DNA of 34,547 bases from Candidatus Neomicrothrix sp. UBA6944 (GTDB lineage Bacteria > Actinomycetota > Acidimicrobiia > Acidimicrobiales > Poriferisodalaceae): assembly GCA_002448715.1 (NCBI GenBank), contig DJZU01000053.1, positions 1 to 34,547 on the forward strand, read 5' to 3'. A program made the translations under genes and the position numbers. Below are positions 8,260-16,671 of the stretch, one piece after another. Under the pieces are notes generated by a model that saw nothing but the letters and a program-made list of their open reading frames with translations, did no database searches and was not told the origin of the DNA. Position 1 is the stretch's first letter; each line of letters opens with the position of its first letter.

Positions 8260-9074
8260 GGCTCGATCACCGAAGATAGCTGAGCGAGCGCAAGCCATTG
8301 GTTTAAGTCAAGTTCTTCAGGTCGAGAAGTCGGCGCAATCTTTGCTCTTTCCAAGGTGCCCTGTTCGACGTGGCCTTTAAGGCTTTTCCGCAGCATCTTT
8401 CGCCTGTGGGTGAAAGCAATGCGAAGGAGTTCAATTAGTTCATTTTCAACGCTTGTGTCGATGGTATTTGGTGCACGCTCTATCGCAACAAGCACTGAGT
8501 TGACCCTCGGTCTCGGAAAAAAGACTGAGGGTGGAACGTGGCCAACAATTGTTGCATTACCCCGGAGGGCGACGCGAACCGAAACCGCTCCATATGCCGG
8601 GTCACCTACGGAAGCTACTATTCGCTCCCCGGCTTCTTGCTGAACCATGACCAATAAGCGGTTGATGTTGGGGACTTCGTCTAACACGGTCAAGACCAGT
8701 GATGTGCCAATGTTGTAAGGGAGATTGGCAACAAGGTTCCAATCTGATGTCGGGACAACGTCGCTCCACGCAAGCTCGCGGGCGTCAGCTTCAATGATCG
8801 TCGCTTTCTCTCCTACTGTTTGCTTTAGGAGCGGAATCAATGCCCTGTCAGTCTCTATTGCCGTTACCTCCGCTCCTGTTTCGGCTAGCGCGAGCGTTAA
8901 GGAACCCAACCCGGCTCCTATCTCCAGCACTCGACTCCCCTCCCCTACTTCTGCTAGGCGGGCGATCTTGCGAACGGTGTTCGGGTCGATAACAAAGTTT
9001 TGTCCGAGGCTTTTCTTTGGGGCTATCGCGGCAGTTTCAAGAAGTCGTTGGATTTCACTAATCGACAGGGTCAT
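8256..9074 (-). CDS. rsmA: 16S rRNA dimethyladenosine transferase
   Basis: RsmA (KsgA) dimethylates two adjacent adenosines in the 3' helix of 16S rRNA late in 30S assembly. The protein shows KKSLGQNFVIDP, the SAM-binding EIGAGLGSLTLALAE, the acidic motif ending EADAREL, the catalytic NLPYNIGT motif, and a C-terminal helical domain with FTHRRKMLRKSL. Length of about 272 is normal. The ATG at 9074 overlaps the rpf stop as ATGA and is preferred. An ATG at 9089 would add five residues. It is coupled to ispE by another ATGA, so rpf-rsmA-ispE form a tightly packed unit. Confidence 0.95.
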   Translation of the reverse strand: MTLSISEIQRLLETAAIAPKKSLGQNFVIDPNTVRKIARLAEVGEGSRVLEIGAGLGSLTLALAETGAEVTAIETDRALIPLLKQTVGEKATIIEADARELAWSDVVPTSDWNLVANLPYNIGTSLVLTVLDEVPNINRLLVMVQQEAGERIVASVGDPAYGAVSVRVALRGNATIVGHVPPSVFFPRPRVNSVLVAIERAPNTIDTSVENELIELLRIAFTHRRKMLRKSLKGHVEQGTLERAKIAPTSRPEELDLNQWLALAQLSSVIEP

Positions 9075-9973
9075 TGCAATATCTGCCATCTAGACCAGCC
9101 AAAATACGCTTTGCATCCCGGCCAGCCATTCCATCCTTGGGCCTGCCAGAGCAAATTTGCTCGATAGATCTGCTCTTCTTTCGTTGCATCAGCAGGGCTT
9201 CCTTCTCCACCCATCCATTGCCAGGAACCCAACGCGAATTGGAGGCCTCCGTAGTAACCGTTGCCGGTGTCCACATCCCAGGTATTTCGTGATTCGCACC
9301 AAGCCATCCGTTCCCACATTTCTAATGTGGGCCATGTAGCGAGATAGGGCTGTCCGAAGATCACGAGATTGTTCTCTGGTTCCAGCGACTCTTCAAAAGG
9401 CTGGTCACTCACCGGAGGCAAACTTGTGGTGGTGGTTAAGGGCGTTTGCTTAATTGTGGTGGTGGGCGCGATGGAAGTAGTCGTAAGTGTGGCAGCGACG
9501 GTCGAAGTTGGGCTACTGCTGTCGGGCTCGATGTTAGTGGTCGAGGTGGTACGGATAGTCGCTGCTCGTTCCAGAGACGTGCTAGTCGGTTGAATTGTGG
9601 GTCGGGGCGGTGTGGAATCGGCAGCTGTTTTAACCGTTGTGGTTGTGGAGTTAGCGGAGTGATCATCAGCAAGGGCTTGAGGGTATGCGGTGGTTGTACT
9701 AGGCGCATCGGAGATGGTCAGGAGCGATCTGGTGCTGGAAAACAAGTTATTTACCAATGACACAGCAAGGTTTCCGACTCGAAAACCTGAGACTGAGAGA
9801 TCTGGTAGTTCAAGATCTGAAATCGTTCTATTAGTCGGTGGAGGAGCAGTTTTATCGGCTGTTCGCCTCGTATCGTTGACCGCCATTGCAGCAACAATGA
9901 GGACGGCGGCCCCTAACAAAGCCAAGATGGCATTCCCTTGCCAACTCTTTTGACCCAAAGAGTGCACTGCCAA
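9071..9973 (-). CDS. Resuscitation-promoting factor (Rpf domain), membrane-anchored
   Basis: Rpf proteins are lysozyme-like peptidoglycan hydrolases that help dormant actinobacteria regrow. Residues about 15-32 form one membrane segment. Residues 85-195 are a Thr/Ser/Pro-rich linker with many TTT and TST runs, a typical wall-spanning spacer. Residues 219-295 are the Rpf domain: WERMAWCESRNTWDVDTGNGYY followed by GGLQFALGSW and QGWNGWPGC. The catalytic glutamate is Glu227 in CES. Position next to rsmA-ispE and tatD-metG equals that of rpfB in mycobacteria, but the DUF348 and G5 domains of RpfB are missing. The start is uncertain (TTG 9973 or GTG 9967). It is presumably exported and faces the wall. 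Confidence 0.93.
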   Translation of the reverse strand: MAVHSLGQKSWQGNAILALLGAAVLIVAAMAVNDTRRTADKTAPPPTNRTISDLELPDLSVSGFRVGNLAVSLVNNLFSSTRSLLTISDAPSTTTAYPQALADDHSANSTTTTVKTAADSTPPRPTIQPTSTSLERAATIRTTSTTNIEPDSSSPTSTVAATLTTTSIAPTTTIKQTPLTTTTSLPPVSDQPFEESLEPENNLVIFGQPYLATWPTLEMWERMAWCESRNTWDVDTGNGYYGGLQFALGSWQWMGGEGSPADATKEEQIYRANLLWQAQGWNGWPGCKAYFGWSRWQILQ

Positions 9974-10030
9974 CCACCATTTCTCGTGCCGCTTTAGGGA
10001 GCCTACTGATGGAGGGCGGTCATCTGGTTT

Positions 10031-10780
10031 CTAGGTCAAGCCGTAAAAGTTTTCGGCATTGTTCCAAGTCTCCGTTGCTACGTCCGCAAGTTTGACCCCT
10101 CGAGCCTCTGCAACACCTTCTCCAACCAGCGTGACCCAGCCCGGTCTATTTTGCTTTCCTCTTTTGGGAACCGGCGCTAGATATGGCGCATCGGTTTCAA
10201 CCATGTAGCGATTTGCAGGAGTGAGAGCCGCTGCTGCACGCAATTCCGGGGCACTGGGAAAGGTGACTATCCCACTGAATGAGAGATATGCGCCGCGCTC
10301 TATTGCCGCGGTCGCTTCGTCGGGGCCTCCTGTGAAGCAGTGAAAAACAGTCTTTGGAGGCATTCCTTCTTTATCCAACAAGTCAAAGGTGTCCGACCAT
10401 GCATCTCTGGTGTGGATTACCAGTGGCAGTTTGAATTGATGGGCTAATTGAATTTGTTGAGCAAAGACGATTTTTTGTGTGTCGCGAGGCGAATTGTCGT
10501 AGTAATAATCGAGTCCGCACTCACCGACTGCCACTGTCTTTGGGTGAAGCAACAACTCCTTAAGACCCTCAATGCCATCTTTCGCGTCGTGGGGATGAAC
10601 CCCCGCCGTGGCCCATACTCCGTCGAGGTGCTCCGCACGCGAGATGCATTGTCCGCTTCGTATAACTGAAGTTCCAACGTCGATGAGGCGATGCACGCCC
10701 ATCTCCTTGGCGTCTTCGACTACTTGCATCGCTGCGTTCAAGTCGTCAGGTAAGTGGCAATGGTTATCGGTCCAATTCAT
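10031..10780 (-). CDS. tatD: TatD family metal-dependent hydrolase/deoxyribonuclease
   Basis: TatD enzymes are TIM-barrel metal hydrolases with 3'-5' exonuclease activity in characterised cases. The metal ligands are visible: HCH in TDNHCHLPDD at the N-terminus, Glu in VGECGLDYYY, His in VIHTRDAW, His in FHCFTGG, and Asp in VETDAPYLAPVPKRGKQN. The ATG at 10780 is preferred: it gives 249 residues, a family-like N-terminus (MNWTDNHCHLP), and a 5-nt gap after the metG stop. A longer frame from 10852 would overlap metG by over 60 nt and add unrelated residues. metG-tatD-rpf-rsmA is the standard actinobacterial order. Confidence 0.94.
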   Translation of the reverse strand: MNWTDNHCHLPDDLNAAMQVVEDAKEMGVHRLIDVGTSVIRSGQCISRAEHLDGVWATAGVHPHDAKDGIEGLKELLLHPKTVAVGECGLDYYYDNSPRDTQKIVFAQQIQLAHQFKLPLVIHTRDAWSDTFDLLDKEGMPPKTVFHCFTGGPDEATAAIERGAYLSFSGIVTFPSAPELRAAAALTPANRYMVETDAPYLAPVPKRGKQNRPGWVTLVGEGVAEARGVKLADVATETWNNAENFYGLT

Positions 10781-10785
10781 CTTGA

Positions 10786-12294
10786 TCACTTGAGACGAGG
10801 GAACAGTGGGTCGCCTTTGAGGACTGGAAGTCCGGCGGGGTACTGCCCCCATTTGATGCTTTCAGGGACTTGCGGGTCAGTGTCATCCCCCACTCCAATC
10901 CGTCGTCGAATTTCTTCGCACGCGTCGGGTACTGCTGGGGACGCTAGGACAGAGATAATCCTCAAAACTTCCAGTGCATTGCCCAAGACGGCGTCCACTT
11001 CCGCTCCGGGGTCCGACTTCCAAGGCTCCGCTTGTTCTAGGTAGGCGTTTGTTTCCCGAATGATTCTCCACGTTGAGTCGAGTGCCTCGGATGGTGCGAT
11101 CCGTTCCCAGGCGTCGGCGATATGCCCATATTCCTCTTCCACGATGTTGGCGAGTGGACTTTCTTGTTCTGGAGCTGGCCCAACCCCGTTACATTTTGAT
11201 GTGACCACAGTTGTTACTCGGCTAAGTAAATTGCCCAAATTGTTGGCAAGGTCAGCGTTGTAGCGAGCTGTCATCCCTTCATGACTGAAGTCTCCATCGG
11301 GTCCAAAGGCTTGGTCGTGCAGGAAATGGTGTCGAACGCCGTCAACTCCAAACTCGTTAACTAGATCTGATGGGGCTATCTGATTCAGTCGAGTTTTCGA
11401 CATCTTTTCTCCACCTACCAGCAAAAACCCATGTACATGGACGCGCTCGGGAGGCATTAGGCCAGCGCTCATCAACATCGCTGGCCAGTACACACAATGA
11501 AATCTGAGAATGTCTTTCCCGATGAGATGGACTCCAGGCCAGCGCTTTTCAAATCCTTGTGGGTCGTCAACGTATCCCGCAGCAGTGATGTAGTTCGTCA
11601 AAGCGTCGAACCACACGTATGTGACGTGTGAGGGATCCCAGGGAAGCGGTATGCCCCAGTCAATAGAGGTCCTGCTAATCGAAAAGTCTTGGAGTCCTTG
11701 GTTGATGAAGCCAAGAGCTTCATTTCTTTTGGTTACTGGAACAACGAAGTCAGGATGTGTTTCATACCAATCTTTGAGTGCTTGTTCGTAGCGGCTCAGT
11801 TTAAAAAAATAGTTCTCTTCGGTGACATGTTCGACGGGTCGTCCATGTATTGGACAGTTCCCGTTATCAAGGTCACCCTCACCGAAATAAGCTTCACAAC
11901 TTACGCAATACAAACCTTCATAGGTCTGAAGATCTACGTCTCCGTTGTCGTAGCAGGCTTGCAGAAGCTTCTCGACTGCCGAATAGTGGCGTTGTTCACT
12001 AGTACGAATGAAATCGTCGTTAGATATCCCCAGCTGGTGCCAAGCATCTTGAAACCTGACAACTGTTTGATCAGCCCATTCGATTGGTGAGCAATTGTTC
12101 TCTTCGGCGGCTCGTTGCACCTTTAGGCCGTGTTCATCAGTTCCTGTGAGAAAATGCACATCGCGACCAAGGAGCCGGTTCCACCTCGCGACAGCATCTG
12201 CAGTGATGGTCGTGTAGGCGTGCCCGATGTGTGGCGCGTCGTTCACGTAATAGATCGGCGTGGTGACGTAGTAAGGCGTGGTCACGGTTGACAT
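10786..12294 (-). CDS. metG: Methionyl-tRNA synthetase
   Basis: This class I synthetase charges tRNA-Met and initiator tRNA. The protein has 502 residues. The HIGH motif appears as DAPHIGHAYT near the N-terminus, the connective domain contains a CVSC...NCPIHG pattern with few cysteines, and the second signature is KMSKT rather than KMSKS, a tolerated variant that includes the functional lysines. The anticodon-binding helical domain carries SNDDFIRTS and later the DLANNLGNLLSR segment. There is no C-terminal tRNA-binding (Arc1p-like) extension, as usual in actinobacteria. It is followed 5 nt later by tatD. Confidence 0.97.
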   Translation of the reverse strand: MSTVTTPYYVTTPIYYVNDAPHIGHAYTTITADAVARWNRLLGRDVHFLTGTDEHGLKVQRAAEENNCSPIEWADQTVVRFQDAWHQLGISNDDFIRTSEQRHYSAVEKLLQACYDNGDVDLQTYEGLYCVSCEAYFGEGDLDNGNCPIHGRPVEHVTEENYFFKLSRYEQALKDWYETHPDFVVPVTKRNEALGFINQGLQDFSISRTSIDWGIPLPWDPSHVTYVWFDALTNYITAAGYVDDPQGFEKRWPGVHLIGKDILRFHCVYWPAMLMSAGLMPPERVHVHGFLLVGGEKMSKTRLNQIAPSDLVNEFGVDGVRHHFLHDQAFGPDGDFSHEGMTARYNADLANNLGNLLSRVTTVVTSKCNGVGPAPEQESPLANIVEEEYGHIADAWERIAPSEALDSTWRIIRETNAYLEQAEPWKSDPGAEVDAVLGNALEVLRIISVLASPAVPDACEEIRRRIGVGDDTDPQVPESIKWGQYPAGLPVLKGDPLFPRLK

Positions 12295-12342
12295 GGTACC
12301 GACCTAGGTTCGCTCAACTGGCGAGCTTTCTTGGTTGAGTCG

Positions 12343-13194
12343 TTATTCCTTTGTCGGATGTGCAAGCGCATAAACCCTATTTCGTTGGATGCCTAAGGAC
12401 GTTGAGACTTGGATGACAGCGCTACTCAACTTTGTTCCGTTTGCTCGCTCTACTTCCAGAGCATCGAGGATTGTCTGGTCCGTGACTTCTGGCAGCTTGG
12501 CGGCACCGATGACTATGACAATTTCGCCTTTTGCTTCTCCCGAGAATCGTTGGGTCAACTCTTCTAACGTTCCACGCGCGCATTCTTCGTGCAATTTGGT
12601 CAGTTCTCGCAGAACAGCAGCTGGACGATCGGGGCCGCATACCTCGATGAGGTCCAAGAGGGTTTTGTGTAGTCGCTTAGGTGATTCGAACAAAACGCTA
12701 GTCCGGTCTGCGGAACCGATTGATTCCAGATGAAGGGTCCGCTCTTGTCCTTTGCGGGGTAAGAAGCCCTCCATGGCCCACCGCTTTGTTGGTAAACCAG
12801 AAAGGGTTAGGGCGGCTATGGCTGCGCTAGCGCCAGGAACTACCGATACGCGATGTCCGTTGTCGGTCACATGCTTAACTAGACGTTCCCCAGGATCGGA
12901 GATAGCAGGGGTTCCCGCATCGCTGACAAGCGCGATGTCGTTACCTTGGCTGAGTAGCTCGACAACTGTGGGGCCGATTGAGGCTTCGTTGTGTTCATTA
13001 GCGATGAGGAGTCGCTTCGCTTGTAGGCCCAGAAGTTTCAGAAGCTTTCCCGTTTGACGGGTGTCTTCGCAAGCGACAACTTGGACTTCTTCGAGGATCT
13101 CACACGCTCGTTGAGTGATATCGCCGAGGTTGCCTATCGGCGTGGCCACTAAATAGAGCGTTCCTTGGCGGTGCGGTTCTCGTGGTTCGTTCAT
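12343..13194 (-). CDS. rsmI: 16S rRNA (cytidine-1402-2'-O)-methyltransferase
   Basis: RsmI methylates the ribose of C1402 in the decoding centre, using SAM. The 283-residue protein carries the tetrapyrrole-methylase fold motifs: LYLVATPIGNLGDIT at 13-27, EDTRQTGKLL, ALVSDAGTPAISDPG, VSVVPGASAAIAAL, and FESPKRLHKTL with AVLRELTKLHEE. It lies upstream of metG by 48 nt and downstream of ychF by 100 nt, all on the minus strand. In mycobacteria rsmI also neighbours metG. Length and motifs are complete. Confidence 0.96.
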   Translation of the reverse strand: MNEPREPHRQGTLYLVATPIGNLGDITQRACEILEEVQVVACEDTRQTGKLLKLLGLQAKRLLIANEHNEASIGPTVVELLSQGNDIALVSDAGTPAISDPGERLVKHVTDNGHRVSVVPGASAAIAALTLSGLPTKRWAMEGFLPRKGQERTLHLESIGSADRTSVLFESPKRLHKTLLDLIEVCGPDRPAAVLRELTKLHEECARGTLEELTQRFSGEAKGEIVIVIGAAKLPEVTDQTILDALEVERANGTKLSSAVIQVSTSLGIQRNRVYALAHPTKE

Positions 13195-13294
13195 CGGGCC
13201 TGGCCTAAAACCATTTTGTCTTTGTGCAGGGAATAGAGATGTGATTTCTGACGCTAAGTCATCGTTTCAAGGGCTAGTTATAACGAACACCTCA

Positions 13295-14377
13295 TCACAC
13301 ATTGAAGCGGAATTCGACAACGTCTCCGTCTCGCATCTCATAGTCTTTTCCTTCGAGACGTAATTGACCTGCTTCTCTCGCGGCCGTCCATGAGCCCAGT
13401 GCAAGTAAGTCCTCGTGGCCAATCACTTCGGCTCGGATAAACCCTCTCTCAAAATCTGTGTGAATTCGTCCGGCACACTGTGGTGCCTTCCAACCATGTT
13501 TAAAGGTCCATGCACGCGATTCTTTTTCGCCAGTAGTTAGAAAGGTTCGCAGTCCAAGCATGCCGTGCGCGGCGCGGACAAAAACAGGAAGGGCGCCTTC
13601 CCCTAAACCCAGACCTTCTAGGAGCTCAGCTCTTTCGTGATCGGCCAGCATTGCTGCTTCAGCCTCAAGTTGAACCGAGAGTGGCAAAACTTGAGACTCA
13701 GGAAGAGCTTCCGCAAGTTCCGATGCCAGATTAGATGCTTCCGCTAATTGATCTTCTCCTATGTTGAGCACCGCCATAACGGGCTTGTTAGTAAGAAGAA
13801 AGTGTTCACGAAGAGCTAATTGTCGCTCTTGCGAAAGAGCAGCTCGGTAGAGCGGGGTGCCTTCGGAAAGCGATTCTAAAGCTGCTTCCAAGGCGTCTAC
13901 TTCGGCCATGAGCCCGGGGTCTCGAGGGTCTGCGCGCAGGGCCTTTTGCCGACGGTCGATTCGGGACTCAACCGTTTCGAGATCAGCGAGCGTCAGCTCG
14001 ATTTCTACAACTCGTAAGTGCTCTAGAGGGTCAGTGGGGCCCGGCACATCGGCATCACTAAAGGTTCGAAGAACCAAAACCAGGGCATCCACTTCCCTGA
14101 TCCCCGCAAGAAACTTATTACCCAGCCCTTCTCCTTGGCTGGCTCCCTCAACAAGGCCACCAATATCAACAAATTCGGTTGTGGAGTGGACGACCTTTTT
14201 GCTCTTACTCATCTCCGCCAAAGCATCGAGGCGATGGTCGGGGACCCTGACGACTCCCACATTTGGATCCGTGGTCGCAAACGCATATGGAGCAGCGAGG
14301 GCCCCTCCGCCAGCTAGGGCGTTGAAAAGAGATGACTTTCCTGCGTTGGGTAGCCCAACAAATCCAAATCGTTCCAT
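13295..14377 (-). CDS. ychF: Redox-regulated ATPase YchF (OLA1 type)
   Basis: YchF is an Obg-family P-loop protein that binds ribosomes and hydrolyses ATP instead of GTP. In 360 residues it shows the P-loop GLPNAGKSS (8-16), a DIGGLVEGASQGEGLGNKFL switch II region, and in place of the GTP-specific NKxD it has the NIGE sequence typical of YchF. A C-terminal TGS domain contains the usual MRDGDVVEFRFNV ending. The start ATG is at 14377. A probable TAACCT -10 box at 14387-14392 (minus strand) lies 9 nt away, giving a very short leader, and its -35 region overlaps the palindrome at 14400-14419. Confidence 0.97.
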   Translation of the reverse strand: MERFGFVGLPNAGKSSLFNALAGGGALAAPYAFATTDPNVGVVRVPDHRLDALAEMSKSKKVVHSTTEFVDIGGLVEGASQGEGLGNKFLAGIREVDALVLVLRTFSDADVPGPTDPLEHLRVVEIELTLADLETVESRIDRRQKALRADPRDPGLMAEVDALEAALESLSEGTPLYRAALSQERQLALREHFLLTNKPVMAVLNIGEDQLAEASNLASELAEALPESQVLPLSVQLEAEAAMLADHERAELLEGLGLGEGALPVFVRAAHGMLGLRTFLTTGEKESRAWTFKHGWKAPQCAGRIHTDFERGFIRAEVIGHEDLLALGSWTAAREAGQLRLEGKDYEMRDGDVVEFRFNV

Positions 14378-14399
14378 TGGCAGGCGAGGTTACCGTCGA

Positions 14400-14419
14400 G
14401 TTGGGTGAAGTCACCCAAC
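14400..14419. promoter_or_regulatory. Perfect 9+2+9 palindrome, probable operator
   Basis: GTTGGGTGA, two spacer bases, then TCACCCAAC form a perfect dyad in the 104-nt divergent gap between ychF (minus) and the CoA racemase (plus). Length and symmetry fit a dimeric repressor site such as a TetR-type operator. It covers the likely -35 region of the ychF promoter (GGTGAC, complement at 14410-14415). No regulator gene lies in the window. Confidence 0.5.
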
Positions 14420-14481
14420 GGCCGTGAAGGTGATCTCAGCCTGTGAAAGAATCATGGGGAAAGGCATTCGGGGAGGATGTT

Positions 14482-15621
14482 GTGGGACCGTTAAGCGGAG
14501 TCAAGGTAGTTGAGTTAGCCGGTATAGGGCCTGGCCCATTTTGTGCCATGTTGCTGGCCGATCTGGGAGCAGACGTAGTTCGAGTTGATCGTATGACTCA
14601 GGTCGATCTTGGAATCGACAGGGGTAGACAATTCAGCGTTCTGAACCGAAGCCGTCGATCTGTTTCAGTTGACCTCAAGAACCCCGACGGTGTGGAAACG
14701 GTCCTGAAACTCGTTGAAGAGGCCGATGCGTTGATTGAGGGTTTTCGTCCAGGCGTAACGGAGCGTCTCGGTTTAGGGCCCGAAGAGTGCCTTGCTCGCA
14801 ATCCGAAACTCGTTTACGGGCGAATGACAGGGTGGGGACAGGAGGGTCCCCTAGCTCACGCTGCAGGTCACGACATCAACTACATAGCGTTGACCGGCGC
14901 GCTCCACGCAATAGGTTCGGCCGACAAACCATCACCTCCATTGAATCTGGTTGGTGACTTTGGAGGTGGAGGAATTTATTTGGCCTTCGGGGTGTGTGCT
15001 GCCTTACTTGAATCAAAAACGTCTGGTGAAGGGCAGATAGTTGATGCTGCCATGACCGAGGGAGCAGCATCTCTGATGGCTTCAATTTACGGGATGCATG
15101 CATCAGGCCATTGGTCGGATGAGCGAGAAGATAACGTTTTAGACGGCGGCTCTTATTACTACGGGGTGTATGAAACTTCAGACGGAAAGTTCATTTCTGT
15201 TGGCTCGATCGAGGGGAAATTCCACGACGAGTTACTCGAACTGACCGGCTTGGAGGACGCCTCTACTGAAGAGCGAAATGATCAAGGAGATTGGGCTGAG
15301 AAGAAGGAACGGTTGGCGGAAGTTATCAAGTCGAAAACTCGCGATGAGTGGGACGAAATAATGCTGGGAAGCGACGTCTGTTATGCACCCGTTCTTGACT
15401 TGTCGGAAGCACCGTCGCACCCCCACAATGTCGCTAGAGGTTCTTTTGTTGAAGTGGATGGAGTGGTCCAGCCTGCACCTGCTCCTAGGTTCAGTCGCAC
15501 TCCGGGTGAAATACAAATGCCGCCGCCATCCCCGGGTCAACACACAGCCGAAATTTTAACTGACTGGGGATTTTCAACCGAAGACGTAGAAAAGTTGAAA
15601 GACGTCGGCGCAGTCGATTAA
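14482..15621 (+). CDS. Alpha-methylacyl-CoA racemase, family III CoA-transferase fold
   Basis: The family inverts the alpha carbon of 2-methylacyl-CoA esters, allowing beta-oxidation of branched-chain and sterol side-chain acids. The N-terminal GPLSGVKVVELAGIGPGPFC is nearly that of Mycobacterium MCR. The likely catalytic residues are present: His in AAGHDINYIALTG and Asp in NLVGDFGGGG. The YYGVYETSDGKFISVG segment and the following Glu region also match racemases rather than formyl- or succinyl-CoA transferases. GTG 14482 is preferred because GGGAGG lies 5 nt upstream (14471-14476) and the resulting start aligns with MCR. An ATG at 14443 would add 13 residues with little support. It stands alone on the plus strand. 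Acyl-CoA specificity is not readable from sequence. Confidence 0.92.
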   Translation: MGPLSGVKVVELAGIGPGPFCAMLLADLGADVVRVDRMTQVDLGIDRGRQFSVLNRSRRSVSVDLKNPDGVETVLKLVEEADALIEGFRPGVTERLGLGPEECLARNPKLVYGRMTGWGQEGPLAHAAGHDINYIALTGALHAIGSADKPSPPLNLVGDFGGGGIYLAFGVCAALLESKTSGEGQIVDAAMTEGAASLMASIYGMHASGHWSDEREDNVLDGGSYYYGVYETSDGKFISVGSIEGKFHDELLELTGLEDASTEERNDQGDWAEKKERLAEVIKSKTRDEWDEIMLGSDVCYAPVLDLSEAPSHPHNVARGSFVEVDGVVQPAPAPRFSRTPGEIQMPPPSPGQHTAEILTDWGFSTEDVEKLKDVGAVD

Positions 15622-15675
15622 CAATCAGCGGACTTGCTGATTTTGGCGTCTTTAGGGAATCAGGTAACACGCCTG

Positions 15676-15681
15676 TAGCCT
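15676..15681 (+). promoter_or_regulatory. Probable -10 box for leaderless bL37 mRNA
   Basis: TAGCCT preceded by TG (extended -10 form) lies 7 nt before the ATG at 15689. This spacing puts the transcription start at or next to the start codon. No ribosome site is present between, and no convincing -35 is seen at 16-18 nt. Confidence 0.45.
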
Positions 15682-15688
15682 TGATCGT

Positions 15689-15775
15689 ATGTCGAAGCGC
15701 ACCAAGAAGAGAAAACTGCGCGCTCGCCGCAGCAAAGCGAACCACGGCAAAAGACCAAACTGCGGCAGGGGCTAA
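15689..15775 (+). CDS. Large ribosomal subunit protein bL37
   Basis: A 28-residue basic protein, MSKRTKKRKLRARRSKANHG then KRPNCGRG. The SKANHGKRPN segment is the hallmark of actinobacterial bL37, known from mycobacterial 50S structures as a peptide of about 24 residues beginning MAKRGRKKR. The N-terminal KRTKKRK run and the ending fit, with four extra residues (CGRG) at the C-terminus. It is a single cistron between the racemase gene (67 nt upstream) and the convergent SGNH gene. It is below the size limit of most gene callers. Whether the extra cysteine has a role is unknown. Confidence 0.9.
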   Translation: MSKRTKKRKLRARRSKANHGKRPNCGRG

Positions 15776-15781
15776 CTGCCG
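15763..15781. terminator. Possible bidirectional hairpin between bL37 and SGNH operon
   Basis: CGGCAG and CTGCCG form a 6-bp stem with a 7-nt loop that contains the bL37 stop codon, 12 nt beyond the stop of the convergent SGNH gene. There is no T-tract on either side, so intrinsic termination is uncertain. Confidence 0.3.
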
Positions 15782-15792
15782 TTCAGCCAGCG

Positions 15793-16671
15793 CTAGCGGG
15801 TTCGTTCTTCGATAGCGGCCACGACTGCTGTGGTTATCAGGCGCGCTCCATTTGATTGATAGTGAGTGCCGTCCTCAGTCCGCACCTCGATCGTTTTTCC
15901 ATTTTCGTCTGTCACGTGTTTCACCCAAACACCATCGGGTGAAACGATTGCGGCAGCGTCGATCCATGAAGAGCGTTCTCCATTCTCGAAAACGTGCCTT
16001 GTAATGGGGTTGACCGCGTCAGGTAGCGGCACCATGAATGGGATACGGAAGTGTGGCATACCTACCCATATGACGAGGCGGCCTGGACGATCGAGGATCT
16101 GTAACATCCGGTTGACTCGTGAGCGATATTTTTCTGACCATTCCGCGCTGCCCTTTTCTGTTGGTCCACCACGAAATCCCTGCCAGTCGTTGCCCCCAAT
16201 AGACAAAACAATTACCTCGTAGGGTCCGTTCGCTATTTCGTTTTCTAAATAGTTTTCCCAATCGAAGTACCAATCGCTGACAACGCCAGTGGACTTCCGA
16301 ACATCCTCGGTGTATTCCCAACGATTCTCACTAAGTTTCAACTCCCTAAAACCGAGCGCTGCGCCACCCGCCAGCGAATCCCCACCAACCCAAACGTGTA
16401 GGGGTCTTCCCTCGGTACCTTCGCGGAGAAGCGACCTTCGATCTTCTCGGGTCCAGTAGTAGTAAGTCTCTTCTTCGCCCAGACCCGGTGAAAGCACATC
16501 CGGCCATCGTTGAGCAGGCGCACCCCATGGGTCGAATCTCAATTCCTCGTATTCGCTGCCTACGTGGGATTCTGCGCTCGTCTCTTCAGCCGCGCTTGAA
16601 TCATGAAACATCCACGTTGCTGAGATCGCTACAACAAAAGCAAAGGCAGCTCTGAAGTTCACTGCTGCCAT
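15793..16671 (-). CDS. SGNH/GDSL-family hydrolase, secreted (second of pair)
   Basis: Last gene of a three-gene unit with an MBOAT acyltransferase. N-terminal residues 1-28 look like a signal peptide (basic start, hydrophobic 9-22, cleavage after SSAA). The SGNH blocks are present: block I VGGDSLAGG with Ser99, block III SIGGNDWQGF, and block V DGTHYQSNG with Asp and His, so a full catalytic triad is predicted. It resembles the DUF459/AlgJ-AlgX type of hydrolase used for O-acetyl transfer to exported glycans. Its start overlaps the stop of the first SGNH gene by 13 nt, arguing for coupled translation. Substrate unknown. Esterase activity is an alternative. Confidence 0.82.
   Translation of the reverse strand: MAAVNFRAAFAFVVAISATWMFHDSSAAEETSAESHVGSEYEELRFDPWGAPAQRWPDVLSPGLGEEETYYYWTREDRRSLLREGTEGRPLHVWVGGDSLAGGAALGFRELKLSENRWEYTEDVRKSTGVVSDWYFDWENYLENEIANGPYEVIVLSIGGNDWQGFRGGPTEKGSAEWSEKYRSRVNRMLQILDRPGRLVIWVGMPHFRIPFMVPLPDAVNPITRHVFENGERSSWIDAAAIVSPDGVWVKHVTDENGKTIEVRTEDGTHYQSNGARLITTAVVAAIEERTR

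Noticed and set aside
9400..9700. Possible tandem DNA repeat in rpf
   Set aside because: Low-complexity threonine codons with no fixed period; it is protein linker, not a repeat array.
9369..9760. Antisense frames rich in Val/Gly opposite the Rpf linker
   Set aside because: Mirror image of the Thr/Ser-rich linker codons; no family features.
10781..10852. Longer tatD start
   Set aside because: Overlaps the metG 3' end, adds non-homologous residues; ATG 10780 gives the family N-terminus.
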